Positions 23,170 to 33,194 are shown, counted from the stretch's first letter. The stretch is DNA of 64,000 nt from Pseudomonadota bacterium (GCA_038533575.1 JBCAYL010000001.1:124001-188000), one strand, 5' to 3'. A program made the numbers and translations. Notes: generated by a model not told the origin, from the letters alone.

Positions 23170-25850
23170 GCTTTCTTCTTCGCTGCGGGCTTCTTCTTCG
23201 CGGGGGCCTTCTTCTTGGTGACCTTCTTGCCCGATTTCGCGGCGCGTTCGGCGATGAGGTCCACCGCCTGTGCCACGGTCAGGTCGTCGATCTCCACCGT
23301 GTCGGGGATGGTGGCGTTGATCTTTTCCCACTTCACGTAAGGCCCGTACTTGCCCTTGAAGACATTGATCGGCCCGCCCGCCTCCGGGTGCTCGCCCAGC
23401 TCGCGCACGGGTGTAGCGGCCTGCCCGCGTTTGCCCCGCTTTGGCTTCGAGGCGATGACCTCGACAGCACGGTTCATGCCGATCTCCCAGACATCGTCGA
23501 TCGTCTCGAGGTTGGCGTTCACGCCGCCGCGGTCGGAGATGGACTCGGCGTATTTCAGATAGGGCCCGTAGCGGCCGATATTGGCCCAGATCGGCACGCC
23601 GTCCTCGGGATGAGGGCCGATGAGGCGGGGGAGGCTGAGAAGCTTGAGCGCCTCCTCCAGCGTGAGCCCCTCTGGCGACCAGCCCTTCGGCACCCCCTGC
23701 CGCGGTGGTTTCTCGTCTCCGTTTTGCTCGCCGCGCTGCACGTAGGGGCCGAAGCGGCCCTTGAAGACGCGGATCTCATCGCCTGCATCGTGGCCCAGAA
23801 GCTTGCCCTCCGGCGGGATGGAAGCGGCGGCCTCCTCCTCCGATTGCGGAGGGCCAAAGGGCCGCGTGTAGCGGCATTCGGGATAATTCGAACAGCCGAT
23901 GAAGGCACCGCCTGACCGCGCCGTGCGCATGGAGAGCCGGCCTTCCCCGCAATTCGGGCAAAGCCGCGGGTCGCCGCCACCGGGCAGCGGCGGGAAGATG
24001 TGCGGCGCGAGCTCTTCGTTGATCTTCTCGAGCACCTCAGTGATCGACTGATCCATGGCCTCGCCGATGGCGAGCGAAAAGTCCTTCCAGAAGCGGTCGA
24101 GCACGTCTTTCCACTCGCGGGAGCCCGCGGAGACGTCGTCGAGCTCTTCCTCGAGCGAGCCGGTGAAATCGTAATCCACGTAGCGGCGGAAGAAGTTCGT
24201 CAGGAAGGCCGTGACGAGGCGGCCTTTATCCTCGGGAAAGAGGCGGCCCTTGTCCTTGCGGACATATTCGCGGTCCTGGATCGTGGTGACGATGGAGGCG
24301 TAGGTGGAGGGGCGCCCGATGCCGAGCTCTTCCATGCGCTTGACGAGCGTGGCCTCGGTGTAGCGCGGCGGGGGCTGTGTGAAGCTCTGGGAGGCGAGAA
24401 CGCCCTCATCGGCGCTCATGACAGCGGATTTCGTCAGCAACATGCCGTCGGAGGCATCGTCGACAACGCCGTCATCCTCCTTCTCCGCCTTCTCGAATGC
24501 CTCGCGGTAGGAGCCCTTGATCGGGGCGGCATCCCCCTCCGCGATCTGTGGCAGGCGCTTGTCGTCCTCGTCCTCGACGTCGTCGCGGCCTTCTTCGTAG
24601 ACCTTGAGGAAACCGTCGAAGATCACGACCTGGCCGGTGGCGCGCAATTCCACCTGGCCGTCAGCGCTGCCCACGGTCACGGTGGTCCGTTCCATCCGCG
24701 CGCCCGCCATCTGGGAGGCCAGCGTCCGCTTCCAGATGAGATCGTAGAGCTTGCGCTGGTCCTCGTCGGTGACGCGGAGCTCATCTGGAGCGCGCGACAT
24801 CTCCGTGGGGCGCACGCATTCATGGGCCTCCTGCGCGTTCTTGGCCTTGTTCTTGTAGGTGCGCGCCTTCTCGGGGACGTAGCTCGCACCGTAGCGATCC
24901 TTGATGGCATTCCGGGCATCGGCCACGGCCTCGGGCGCCATGTCGATACCGTCGGTCCGCATGTAGGTGATGTAGCCCGCTTCGTAGAGGCGCTGGGCGA
25001 GGTTCATCGTCTGCCGCGCGCCGTAGCCGAACTTGCGGGAGGCCTCTTGCTGGAGCGTGGAGGTCATGAAGGGTGGGGCAGGGTTGCGGCTGGTGGGCTT
25101 CGCCTCGACCTGCGTCACCGAGAGCTTGCGCGAGGTGACGGCCTGCACGGCAAGCTCGGCGGCGGCGCGATTCTCGATGTCGAAGCGTTCGAGCTTCTTG
25201 CCGCCCAGGGTGACGAGGCGCGCCTCGTAGCTCTGGCCGCGCGGCGTCTCGAGCTGCGCGCGCACGCCCCAGTACTCCACGGGGCGGAAGGCCTCGATCT
25301 CCATCTCGCGCTCGACGATGAGGCGCAGGCAGACGGATTGCACGCGGCCCGCTGACTTCGCGCCGGGAAGGCGGCGCCACAGGACGGGCGAGAGCTTGAA
25401 GCCCACGAGGTAGTCGAGCGCGCGGCGCGCGAGGTAGGCCTCCACGAGCTCCATGTCGACTTCGCGCGGCTGCTTCATGGCCTCGGTCACGGCCCGCTCG
25501 GTGATGGCGTTGAAGACGACGCGTTTGACGGGCGTGTCCTTCTTTAGCGCGCGGCGTTTGCGCAGCGCCTCCTCGAGGTGCCAGGAGATCGCCTCGCCTT
25601 CGCGATCGGGGTCGGTCGCGAGGATGAGCTCACCGTCCTCGGCAAGGGCATCGGCGATGGCTTTGACGTGCTTTTTCGAGTCGCTCGCGACCTCCCAAAG
25701 CATCTCAAACCCGTTCTCCGGATCCACGGACCCGTCTTTCGGGGGCAGGTCGCGCACGTGGCCGTAGGAGGCAAGGACGGTGAAGTCCTTTCCCAAATAC
25801 TTGTTGATTGTCTTGGCCTTAGCGGGGGACTCAACGACGACAACGGCCAT
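23166..25850 (-). CDS. topA: DNA topoisomerase I
   Basis: An 894-residue type IA topoisomerase that relaxes negative supercoils. The Toprim domain is at the N-terminus (VVVESPAKAKTINKYLG, and LATDPDREGEAISWHL with its acidic triad). The catalytic Tyr is in YITYMRTDGI, about residue 296. One four-Cys zinc ribbon (CPNCGEGRL ... CSNYPEC) is near residue 640, followed by degenerate topoisomerase C-terminal repeats (three copies built around FKGRFGPYVQ-like motifs), and a Lys/Ala-rich tail. The layout is normal for alphaproteobacteria. The 92 bases upstream hold no gene. Confidence 0.97.
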   Translation of the reverse strand: MAVVVVESPAKAKTINKYLGKDFTVLASYGHVRDLPPKDGSVDPENGFEMLWEVASDSKKHVKAIADALAEDGELILATDPDREGEAISWHLEEALRKRRALKKDTPVKRVVFNAITERAVTEAMKQPREVDMELVEAYLARRALDYLVGFKLSPVLWRRLPGAKSAGRVQSVCLRLIVEREMEIEAFRPVEYWGVRAQLETPRGQSYEARLVTLGGKKLERFDIENRAAAELAVQAVTSRKLSVTQVEAKPTSRNPAPPFMTSTLQQEASRKFGYGARQTMNLAQRLYEAGYITYMRTDGIDMAPEAVADARNAIKDRYGASYVPEKARTYKNKAKNAQEAHECVRPTEMSRAPDELRVTDEDQRKLYDLIWKRTLASQMAGARMERTTVTVGSADGQVELRATGQVVIFDGFLKVYEEGRDDVEDEDDKRLPQIAEGDAAPIKGSYREAFEKAEKEDDGVVDDASDGMLLTKSAVMSADEGVLASQSFTQPPPRYTEATLVKRMEELGIGRPSTYASIVTTIQDREYVRKDKGRLFPEDKGRLVTAFLTNFFRRYVDYDFTGSLEEELDDVSAGSREWKDVLDRFWKDFSLAIGEAMDQSITEVLEKINEELAPHIFPPLPGGGDPRLCPNCGEGRLSMRTARSGGAFIGCSNYPECRYTRPFGPPQSEEEAAASIPPEGKLLGHDAGDEIRVFKGRFGPYVQRGEQNGDEKPPRQGVPKGWSPEGLTLEEALKLLSLPRLIGPHPEDGVPIWANIGRYGPYLKYAESISDRGGVNANLETIDDVWEIGMNRAVEVIASKPKRGKRGQAATPVRELGEHPEAGGPINVFKGKYGPYVKWEKINATIPDTVEIDDLTVAQAVDLIAERAAKSGKKVTKKKAPAKKKPAAKKKA

Positions 25851-25942
25851 GCGGGAGGCGCTTTCCTACTGCGAACTACGGTGAGCGGAACATGGTTAGG
25901 GCGCGGGGATTGTCAATCGACCATCTGCTGCGGGGGCGCGTC

Positions 25943-27076
25943 TCAGCTCGATTTCAGCGCGAGAAGCCCGCCCGTTTGCCGCTCGATCTGGCCCTCCATT
26001 TCCAGCTCCAGCAGAGCGGAGGAGATCGCCGCGGGCGCGGCGGCGACCGTGCGGATGAGCTGATCCTCGGCGAGGGGGGAGGGTCCGAGTTCTGCGAGGA
26101 GCCGCGCGTGGATGGCTGCCGTCTCACGCAGCGGGCGTTTCGGCGCTGGCGGGGGCTCGAGCGGGAGGCGCGGGGCGACAGACGGGACCTCGAGCGCGTC
26201 GAGAACGTCGGCGGCATGGCGGACGAGCGTGGCCCCGTCGCGCAGCAGTCGCAGGCAACCTCCGGCGCGGGCATCGAAGGGATGACCGGGCACGGCCATG
26301 ACTTCTCGCCCGTAATCGAGCGCGATCTCTGCGGTGATGAGTGATCCGGAGCGGGCTGCGGCTTCCACGACGATGAGCGCGCGCGCAATGCCCGCGATGA
26401 TGCGATTGCGCCGGGGGAAGTGCCTTGCCTGCGGCTGCGTGCCGAAGGGCATCTCCGAGACAACGAGGCCACGCTCGGCGATCTCGCCCAAAAGCTGCGT
26501 GTTTTCGGCGGGGTAGGGCACGTCGATCCCGCCAGCGACGACGGCGATGGTGCCCGTGTCGAGGGCGGCGCTGTGTGCTTGCGCGTCCACGCCGCGCGCA
26601 AGGCCCGAGACGATGCAGAGGCCCGCAGCGCCCAGATCCGCGCTGAGCCTGCGGGCGGTCCGTGTACCCAGCGAGGAGGCATTGCGCGCGCCGACGAGGC
26701 CCACCGGCTGCGCAGCATCAGGATAGAGTGGCCCGCGGGCCCAGAGAAGCGGCGGCGCGTCCGGGACCTCCGCCAAAAGCCTCGGATAGCCCGCCTGACC
26801 ATGCCAGAGGGCACGCGCGCCCGCCTTCGCGGCCCGCGCCATCTCCGCGCGCGCGACACCTTCGGGGCAGGGCTCGTAGTCCTCGATTCCGGCGGCGCGC
26901 GCGACCTCAGGCAGCGCGGCAAAGGCCGCTGCGGGAGACCCGTTTTCCTTGAGCAATCTGTGGAAGGTCGCCGGTCCCACACGGTGGGAGCGCAAGAGGC
27001 GGAGACAGATCAGAGCATCTTCTTCCGAGATGGGTGGGATTGGGGGGTGAGCGGAAGAAAATTCCTGTGGTTTCAT
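25943..27076 (-). CDS. dprA: DNA processing protein DprA
   Basis: A 377-residue Rossmann-fold protein that loads RecA on incoming single-stranded DNA during transformation. An N-terminal helix-hairpin-helix-like region (about residues 15-70) is followed by the DprA core with VGLVGARNASSLGTRTARRLS, CIVSGLARGVDAQAHSAAL and a FPRRNRIIAGIARALIVVEA motif. The C-terminal winged helix domain follows. A TTG at 27091 would add five residues, but GGAG lies six bases before the ATG at 27076, so I start there. In Rhodobacterales the gene is also tied to uptake of gene transfer agent DNA, often under CtrA control; no such site was identified. Confidence 0.94.
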   Translation of the reverse strand: MKPQEFSSAHPPIPPISEEDALICLRLLRSHRVGPATFHRLLKENGSPAAAFAALPEVARAAGIEDYEPCPEGVARAEMARAAKAGARALWHGQAGYPRLLAEVPDAPPLLWARGPLYPDAAQPVGLVGARNASSLGTRTARRLSADLGAAGLCIVSGLARGVDAQAHSAALDTGTIAVVAGGIDVPYPAENTQLLGEIAERGLVVSEMPFGTQPQARHFPRRNRIIAGIARALIVVEAAARSGSLITAEIALDYGREVMAVPGHPFDARAGGCLRLLRDGATLVRHAADVLDALEVPSVAPRLPLEPPPAPKRPLRETAAIHARLLAELGPSPLAEDQLIRTVAAAPAAISSALLELEMEGQIERQTGGLLALKSS

Positions 27077-27120
27077 CCCTGGCTCCGCCAACTTGCATCT
27101 TCAGAGCTACGGGATTTGGG

Positions 27121-28026
27121 TTAACGCAAAGTAAACCCACGCCAGCACGCGGCCAAAAAGATAAGAGTGCCTGAAGAAAACGCGGCAAGTATGAGTATTT
27201 CTTGATCCATGGCAGCCTCGGCTCCGCCCCACAAAGCGTAAGCCACGATGCTCGAGATGCCGAATCCTCCGAACCAGAGCGCCCGCACGGGCGCCGCGGC
27301 GGTATGGTCGCGCGGTCCTGCGGCCGGGCGCAGGAAGAGCCACAACACCAGCGCGACAAGAACAGCAAGCGCCGCAAGAAAGACAGGAAATGCCAGGCCC
27401 TGGACGACGCCAATCGCGGCGCAGGCCGCAAGGGCGCCCCAGGCCGCCCAGGCGGGAAGGCGCGCGACGTCGCGCTCCCAGGCCGCCCATGCAAGCGCGC
27501 CGAGGGCAACGAGGGGCGTGTAGATGAGGCAAAGCCGCGCGAACTCGCCGAGGGTCATGTTGAGCGCCTCGGCGCTGTCCCCCGTGGTCCAAAGAGCCCA
27601 TGTCCCCGCTGCGAGCCCGGCGGGCAAAAGGAGCGCGGGAAGGGCCCAACCGGGCCTGTCCGTCCGCAGGAGGCGCGGCAGGAGCCAGAGGCCCAGCATG
27701 ACATCCACGGGCGCGTGCCAGGCCAGCGAGGTCCAGACGAAGGAGACCGGCGGGCCCTCGTAGACGGCAGGGACCACGACACCCTCGGTGACCCAGCCGA
27801 CGATGCCGCCGGCGAGCACCGCCTGCCACCAATGCGTCAGCGTCCGAAGCCGCGCGAGCGCGAGGAAGGCCGCGGCGGGGATGAGATAAAAGCCCCACAT
27901 GGCAAGAACCTGCCCGGGCCAGCCGGGCGCGAGCGCGGCCTGTGCTGGCCCCTCGTTGACGAAAACGTACTCGGACCAGCCGAGAAGCGCCCCGGCGGTC
28001 GCCACCCAGAGCGCGAGAAGCCTCAC
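27121..28026 (-). CDS. Polytopic membrane protein, unknown
   Basis: A 301-residue protein with about eight hydrophobic segments and Trp-rich loops (ALWVATAGALLGWSEYVFVN, WHAPVDVMLGLWLLPRLL). It starts with GTG that overlaps the tldD stop by four bases (GTGA), so it is coupled to tldD. No family recognised; nothing in the loops suggests an enzyme active site, though a conserved-looking Glu and His (WVTEGVVVP, SLAWHAPVD) lie near predicted membrane edges. Ends 44 bases before dprA. Confidence 0.7.
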   Translation of the reverse strand: MRLLALWVATAGALLGWSEYVFVNEGPAQAALAPGWPGQVLAMWGFYLIPAAAFLALARLRTLTHWWQAVLAGGIVGWVTEGVVVPAVYEGPPVSFVWTSLAWHAPVDVMLGLWLLPRLLRTDRPGWALPALLLPAGLAAGTWALWTTGDSAEALNMTLGEFARLCLIYTPLVALGALAWAAWERDVARLPAWAAWGALAACAAIGVVQGLAFPVFLAALAVLVALVLWLFLRPAAGPRDHTAAAPVRALWFGGFGISSIVAYALWGGAEAAMDQEILILAAFSSGTLIFLAACWRGFTLR

Positions 28027-29444
28027 ACCTGGCTGCCACCGACGGTGAGCCCGCCGATCATGAGAGAGGGCTGGCCCACGCCCACCGGCACCCACTGGCC
28101 CGCCTTGCCGCAATTGCCGATACCGGGATCGAGGGCGAAGTCATTGCCGATGCCGCGGATATGCTTGAGAGCGGTGGCCCCGTCGCCGATGAGCGTGGCG
28201 CCTTTCACCGGCGCGCCCACCTGGCCGTTTTTTACGCGGTAGGCCTCGGTGCAGGAGAAGACGAACTTGCCATTGGTGATATCCACCTGTCCGCCGCCGA
28301 AGCCCACGGCGTATATGCCGTCCTTCAGGTCGGCGACCATGGAGGCGGGGTCCGCGTCTCCGGCGAGCATGTAGGTGTTGGTCATGCGCGGCATGGGGAT
28401 ATGGGCATAGCTTTCGCGGCGGCCATTGCCCGTGGGTGCCACGCCCATGAGGCGCGCGTTCTGGCGGTCCTGCATGTAGCTCACGAGCACGCCGTCCTCG
28501 ATCAGCACGTTCTTTGCGCTGGGCGTGCCTTCGTCGTCGAAGGTGATAGAGCCGCGGCGGTCGGGCATGGTGCCGTCATCGAGCACGGTGACACCCTTGG
28601 CCGCCACCTCTTGGCCCATGAGGCCCGCGAAGGCCGACGTGCCCTTGCGGTTGAAATCGCCTTCGAGCCCGTGGCCGACGGCCTCGTGGAGGAGGATGCC
28701 GGGCCAGCCGGAGCCGAGGACCACGTCCATCACACCGGCGGGGGCCGCCTCGGCGCGCAGATTGACGAGGGCGATGCGGAGGGCCTCGTCCACCGCGCTT
28801 TTCCAATGCGTGGGCTCCAGAAGCCCCGTGAGCCCAAACCGCCCGCCCGCGCCGGAGGTCCCGCTCTCGCGCCGGCCGTCCCCATCCACGATAATCGACA
28901 CGTTGAGGCGCGCCATCGGGCGGATATCGGCGAAGCGCGCGCCATCGGGGCGGAGGATCTCGACCTCCTGCAGGGAGGCCGACAGCGACGCCGAGACCTG
29001 CACCACCCGGGCGTCCAGCCCGCGGGCATAGGCATCGATCTCGCGGAGCGTGTCCACTTTCACCGGAAATTCGGCATCGGCCATGGGATCGGTGTCCGCG
29101 TAAAGCTTGGTATTGGTGTGCTGCGGCGCCTCCGCGAGCGTGCCGCCGCCGTCTCCCACGGCGAGGCGTGCGGTGGCGGAAGCCCGTGAGATGGCGGCCT
29201 CGGAGATCTCGGAGGCATGGGCATAGCCCGCCGTCTCGCCGCGCACGGCACGCAGGCCGAAGCCCTCTGCAGCGTTGTAATTCGACGTCCGCAGTCGCCC
29301 GTCATCGAAGACGAGCGTCTCCGAGCGACGGCGCTCTAGGAAAAGCTCGCCGTCATCAGCGCCATCGGTCGCGGCCTTCAGCTGGGTCAGTGCGCCCGCC
29401 TCGGAGAGATGGGTCTCGAACGGGCGAAATGGGGCATGGGACAT
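28023..29444 (-). CDS. tldD: Metalloprotease TldD
   Basis: A 473-residue subunit of the TldD/TldE zinc protease, which degrades unfolded peptides and processes some ribosomal peptides. The metal-binding HExxxH motif is in LHEAVGHGLEGDF, about residue 251. Other family features are GFGLRAVRGETAGYAHASE near the N-terminus and FGGGQVDITNGKFVFSCTEAY near the C-terminus. A TldE partner is not in this window. The start at 29444 gives the usual N-terminus, although the frame is open about 97 codons further. Divergent from ctaC. Confidence 0.94.
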   Translation of the reverse strand: MSHAPFRPFETHLSEAGALTQLKAATDGADDGELFLERRRSETLVFDDGRLRTSNYNAAEGFGLRAVRGETAGYAHASEISEAAISRASATARLAVGDGGGTLAEAPQHTNTKLYADTDPMADAEFPVKVDTLREIDAYARGLDARVVQVSASLSASLQEVEILRPDGARFADIRPMARLNVSIIVDGDGRRESGTSGAGGRFGLTGLLEPTHWKSAVDEALRIALVNLRAEAAPAGVMDVVLGSGWPGILLHEAVGHGLEGDFNRKGTSAFAGLMGQEVAAKGVTVLDDGTMPDRRGSITFDDEGTPSAKNVLIEDGVLVSYMQDRQNARLMGVAPTGNGRRESYAHIPMPRMTNTYMLAGDADPASMVADLKDGIYAVGFGGGQVDITNGKFVFSCTEAYRVKNGQVGAPVKGATLIGDGATALKHIRGIGNDFALDPGIGNCGKAGQWVPVGVGQPSLMIGGLTVGGSQV

Positions 29445-29625
29445 GGCGGCTCCTAGTGTGACGCTGGGGCAAGGCAAGCGTGTAAGCGCGGTTTTGACGC
29501 GGGTCCTGCGTCCTACCGCGCATTGCGAGGTCACCCCGACATATGGTTTGAAGCGCTCGACTGGCAACGGAATACCATCGCGCACAAAAAGCCCAACCCG
29601 GGGTACGTGCGCCACGAGGACCACC

Positions 29626-30528
29626 ATGGCACCAAAATCAAAGATCGTCGCCGCCGCGCTCGCCCTGTCCAGCTTGCTGGCCGGGACCGCAGCCACGGCA
29701 CAAAGTGCACTCGACGGGCTCGAGACCATCGGCAAGCCCGTTCAAGCCGGCACGGGCTTCCAGCCGTCGGCCACCGAGCTTGCACGCGACATCGTCTGGC
29801 TCGACTCGATGATCCTTATAATCATCACGTTCATTTCGGTCTTCGTGACGGGGCTGCTGGCCTACTGCGTTTACGCGTTCAATCAGCGCAAGAACAAAAC
29901 GCCCGCCACGTTCACCCACCACTCCACGCTCGAGGTGGCATGGACGGTGGTGCCGGTCTTCATCCTAGTGTTCATCGGGGCCTTCTCGCTGCCCGTGCTC
30001 TTCAAGCAGCAGGTCATCCCCGAGGCCGACGTGACCATCAAGGTCACAGGCTACCAGTGGTACTGGGGCTACGAATACGTCGACCACGACTTCCAGTTCG
30101 ACAGCTACATGATCGGTACGGGCGAATATAAGCTGACCGACGACGTGCGCGCCGAGCTCCTCGCCGCGGGATACAGTGAGGACGAGTTCCTCCTGGCCAC
30201 CGATACCGCGGTCGTTGTCCCCGTGGACAAGACCGTGGTCATGCAGGTCACCGGTGCCGACGTCATCCACTCCTGGACGATCCCTGCCTTCGGCGTGAAG
30301 CAGGACGCGGTCCCGGGGCGCCTGGCCGAGCTCTGGTTCAAGGCCGAGCAGGAGGGAGTCTATTTCGGGCAGTGTTCGGAGCTTTGCGGCTTCGCCCACG
30401 CCTACATGCCCATCACCGTGAAAGTCGTGAGCGAAGAGGCCTACAATGCGTGGCTCGCGGGCGCGATCGACGAATATGCCGGTGATCCCACGACCCTGCC
30501 CAGCGTGAAAGTTGCCGCCGCCGAATGA
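29626..30528 (+). CDS. ctaC: Cytochrome c oxidase subunit II
   Basis: A 300-residue subunit of the aa3-type terminal oxidase carrying the binuclear CuA centre. It has a cleavable signal (ALALSSLLAGTAATAQ), two membrane segments (about residues 60-85 and 105-130) and a periplasmic cupredoxin domain. The CuA ligands are His215, Cys250, Cys254, His258 and Met261 (GQCSELCGFAHAYM). The aromatic patch YQWYWGYEY for electron entry is present. The frame is open 61 codons upstream, but ATG at 29626 has GAGGA and starts the signal peptide. Subunit I (ctaD) is not in the window, as usual for this family of genomes. Confidence 0.97.
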   Translation: MAPKSKIVAAALALSSLLAGTAATAQSALDGLETIGKPVQAGTGFQPSATELARDIVWLDSMILIIITFISVFVTGLLAYCVYAFNQRKNKTPATFTHHSTLEVAWTVVPVFILVFIGAFSLPVLFKQQVIPEADVTIKVTGYQWYWGYEYVDHDFQFDSYMIGTGEYKLTDDVRAELLAAGYSEDEFLLATDTAVVVPVDKTVVMQVTGADVIHSWTIPAFGVKQDAVPGRLAELWFKAEQEGVYFGQCSELCGFAHAYMPITVKVVSEEAYNAWLAGAIDEYAGDPTTLPSVKVAAAE

Positions 30529-31484
30529 CCGACACATCGCTCCATATCGCGACGACCGAACCGGGCGCGCCGGACTACGAGCCGACCTTTGGCGACTATT
30601 TCGCGCTGCTGAAGCCCCGCGTCATGTCGCTGGTCGTCTTCACGGCGCTGGTGGGCATCCTCGCGGCGCCCTCTGCGGGCCTTCATCCGGTAGAAGCCTT
30701 CGCGGCGCTCCTCTTCATCGCCATCGGGGCAGGCGCCTCGGGCGCGCTCAACATGTGGTGGGACGCCGACATCGACGGGGTCATGACCCGCACCGCCAAG
30801 CGCCCGATCCCCTCGGGCCGCGTGACGCCGCGCGATGCGCTCCATCTCGGGCTGGGCCTGTCGCTCCTCAGTGTCATGATGCTCTGGCTGACGACGAACT
30901 GGCTGGCCGGCGCGCTCCTGGCGTTCACCATCTTCTTTTACGCCGTGGTCTATTCCATGTGGCTCAAGCGCTCCACGCCGCAGAACATCGTGATCGGTGG
31001 CGCGGCCGGGGCTTTCCCCCCGATGATCGGATGGGTGGCTGTGACGGGCTCTGTCTCCGTGGAAGCGGTGCTGATGTTTGCGCTCATCTTCATGTGGACA
31101 CCGCCGCATTTCTGGGCGCTGGCCCTCTTCATGCGCTCTGACTACGACGATGCGGGCGTCCCGATGCTCACGGTGACCCATGGGCGGCGCGCCACGCGCC
31201 AGCATATCCTGGCCTACACGATCCTCCTTGCTGTCCTCGCAATTGTCGCGGCCTTCACGGGCATCGGCGGGCCGGTCTACCTCGCGGTAGCCGTCATCGC
31301 CAACGCGATCTTCCTGCGGGATGCCGTGCGCATCTGGCGCCGCGACGAGGCGGATGCGGAGGCTGACAACTTCCGGGTGGAAAAGGCGTTCTTCCGATTC
31401 TCGCTTCTTTACCTCTTCCTCCATTTCGGAGCGATCTGGGTCGAAGCCGTGCTGCCCCAAGGAGCCTGGGGAGGGTTCTTCTGA
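30525..31484 (+). CDS. ctaB: Protoheme IX farnesyltransferase (heme O synthase)
   Basis: A 319-residue UbiA-family membrane enzyme that farnesylates heme b to heme O, the precursor of the heme a used by the oxidase. It shows LLKPRVMSLVVFTALVG, the substrate motif NMWWDADIDGVMTRTAKRP near residue 75, and a second acidic motif around RSDYDDAGVPMLTVTHG. About nine membrane segments. The start overlaps the ctaC stop (ATGA). Confidence 0.96.
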   Translation: MTDTSLHIATTEPGAPDYEPTFGDYFALLKPRVMSLVVFTALVGILAAPSAGLHPVEAFAALLFIAIGAGASGALNMWWDADIDGVMTRTAKRPIPSGRVTPRDALHLGLGLSLLSVMMLWLTTNWLAGALLAFTIFFYAVVYSMWLKRSTPQNIVIGGAAGAFPPMIGWVAVTGSVSVEAVLMFALIFMWTPPHFWALALFMRSDYDDAGVPMLTVTHGRRATRQHILAYTILLAVLAIVAAFTGIGGPVYLAVAVIANAIFLRDAVRIWRRDEADAEADNFRVEKAFFRFSLLYLFLHFGAIWVEAVLPQGAWGGFF

Positions 31485-31675
31485 TGTCTTTCGAACACGT
31501 CACCAGCGACGTCCACGTCAAGCGCCGCAGCCGCAACATCGGCGTGGCCGCCTGCCTCGTGGGCTTCATCGTTCTTCTCTTCGCGCTCACCGCGGTGAAG
31601 ATCCAGGAAAACGGGGCCAGCCAGGGCTTTGACCACGTGCTGCGGCCCGAACTCCTTCCGGTGGACGGCTCATGA
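31484..31675 (+). CDS. Small single-pass membrane protein of the cta operon
   Basis: A 63-residue protein with a basic N-terminal stretch (HVKRRSRN), one membrane segment (IGVAACLVGFIVLLFALTAV) and a short tail. It overlaps ctaB by one base (TGATG) and ctaG by four (ATGA). Small proteins at this exact place occur in related genomes and are probably oxidase assembly or accessory factors; I know no proven function. Confidence 0.85.
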   Translation: MSFEHVTSDVHVKRRSRNIGVAACLVGFIVLLFALTAVKIQENGASQGFDHVLRPELLPVDGS

Positions 31676-32259
31676 ACACCGCGCATCCCGCAAAGACGGC
31701 GCTGAAGCTCGCGGGCGTGGCGGCCATGATGCTGGGCCTCGCCTATGCATCCGTACCCTTCTACGACTGGTTCTGCCGTGTGACGGGCTTTGGCGGCGCC
31801 ACGGGCGTGAGCGAAGTGGCCTCCGACGAGATCCTCGACCAGGAGATCACGATCCGCTTCGATGCCTCCACCGAGGCCGGCATGCCATGGTCCTTCGAGC
31901 CCGAAGTGCGCACGACGAAGATCCGGATCGGCGAGACGGGGCTGGCCTTTTACGAGGCGCATAACCCCACGAACCGGCCCATCGCCGGCACCGCTTCCTA
32001 CAACGTGACGCCCTATCAGGCGGGTGGCTTCTTTTCGAAGATCGACTGCTTCTGCTTCGAAGAGCAGGTGCTCATGCCCGGCGAGACCGTGATGATGCCG
32101 GTGACCTACTACGTCGACCCGGAGATCGTGGATGACCGCGAAGGTCAGTACATTCACACGATCACTCTCAGCTACACTTTCTACGAGATCGACCTGCCCG
32201 AGGACGCGGAGCAGGCGGCGCTCGAGATCAATGACCAAGGCGCAACGTCGCTCAACTAA
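31672..32259 (+). CDS. ctaG: Cytochrome c oxidase assembly protein CtaG/Cox11
   Basis: A 195-residue copper chaperone for the CuB site of subunit I. It has one N-terminal membrane anchor (about residues 10-28, ending at [12 protein letters not shown]) and a periplasmic immunoglobulin-like domain. The copper-binding pair is in [16 protein letters not shown], about residue 125. The conserved Cys after the anchor (YDWFC) is also present. Overlaps the preceding gene by four bases. Confidence 0.96.
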   Translation: MNTAHPAKTALKLAGVAAMMLGLAYASVPFYDWFCRVTGFGGATGVSEVASDEILDQEITIRFDASTEAGMPWSFEPEVRTTKIRIGETGLAFYEAHNPTNRPIAGTASYNVTPYQAGGFFSKIDCFCFEEQVLMPGETVMMPVTYYVDPEIVDDREGQYIHTITLSYTFYEIDLPEDAEQAALEINDQGATSLN

Positions 32260-32285
32260 CGGCTGATCCAGCCAGGGACGGAAAC

Positions 32286-33092
32286 ATGGCCCACGCAAAA
32301 AACCACGACTATCACATCCTGCCGCCCTCCATCTGGCCCTTCGTTGGCGGGGTGGGTGCCTTTGTCATGCTCTTCGGCGCGGTGCTGTGGATGCATGGCA
32401 GCGGGCCCTGGATGTTCCTCATGGGCCTCGTGGCCGTGCTCTACACCATGTACGCGTGGTGGGCAGAGACCGTGGCCGAAAACCACGTGGGTGATCACAC
32501 GCCGGTGGTCCTCATCGGGCTGCGTTACGGCTTCATCATGTTCATCATGTCCGAGATCATGTTCTTCGCGGCATGGTTCTGGGGCTTCTTCAAGAACGCG
32601 CTCTACCCGATGGGCCCACTGTCGCCCGCCGTCGATGGCGTCTGGCCGCCCGTGGGCATCGAGACCTTCGACCCCTGGCACCTGCCGCTCATCAACACGC
32701 TGATCCTGCTCTGCTCGGGCTGCGCGGCCACCTGGGCGCACCATGCGCTCGTGCACGGCAACGTGCGCAAGGACATCAAGGACGGGCTCCTCATCGCCGT
32801 GGGCCTCGGGCTCCTCTTCACGGTCTTCCAGGTCTATGAGTACACCCATGCCTCCTTCGGGTTCGGCAAGGGCTGCGAGGTCTACTGCTCGAACTTCATC
32901 CTGCCGACGATGTTTCACGGCATCCACGTGGTGATCGGGACGATCTTCCTCTTCGTGTGCTACCTGCGGGTGCGGGCGGGGCATTTCTCACCAGAGAACC
33001 ACATGGGGTTCGAGGCGGCGGCCTGGTACTGGCACTTTGTCGACGTCGTGTGGCTCTTCCTCTTCGCGGCGATCTACATCTGGGGCTCGTGA
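32286..33092 (+). CDS. ctaE: Cytochrome c oxidase subunit III
   Basis: A 268-residue subunit with seven membrane segments, including the conserved [14 protein letters not shown] and [14 protein letters not shown] helices and a C-terminal [18 protein letters not shown]. It begins with the usual [16 protein letters not shown]. The start is preceded by CAGGGACGG. It stabilises subunit I and supports proton uptake. A hairpin terminator follows before surf1. Confidence 0.97.
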   Translation: MAHAKNHDYHILPPSIWPFVGGVGAFVMLFGAVLWMHGSGPWMFLMGLVAVLYTMYAWWAETVAENHVGDHTPVVLIGLRYGFIMFIMSEIMFFAAWFWGFFKNALYPMGPLSPAVDGVWPPVGIETFDPWHLPLINTLILLCSGCAATWAHHALVHGNVRKDIKDGLLIAVGLGLLFTVFQVYEYTHASFGFGKGCEVYCSNFILPTMFHGIHVVIGTIFLFVCYLRVRAGHFSPENHMGFEAAAWYWHFVDVVWLFLFAAIYIWGS

Positions 33093-33167
33093 CCTCAGCC
33101 CGTCCATCGAAGTCTTGAGAGAATGCGTGCCTCCGGCGGCCCTCCGGGGGAGGTACGGGGCACAAAG

Positions 33168-33194
33168 AAGGGGTGGGTCCGGCTCACCCCTTTT
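33168..33194 (+). terminator. Hairpin terminator or attenuator between ctaE and surf1
   Basis: AAGGGGTGG (33168-33176) pairs with TCACCCCTT (33184-33192; one G-T pair), with a seven-base loop and a short T tract at 33191-33194. It lies about 75 bases after the ctaE stop and only 17 bases before the surf1 start. Because surf1 has no room for its own promoter after it, read-through or a promoter upstream of the hairpin is implied. Confidence 0.65.

Noticed and set aside
24000-25355. A 451-codon open frame opposite topA
   Set aside because: Shadow frame of topoisomerase I without motifs.
25943-27076. dprA as sign of a mobile or competence island
   Set aside because: DprA is a core gene in this group; no integrase, repeat or composition change surrounds it.
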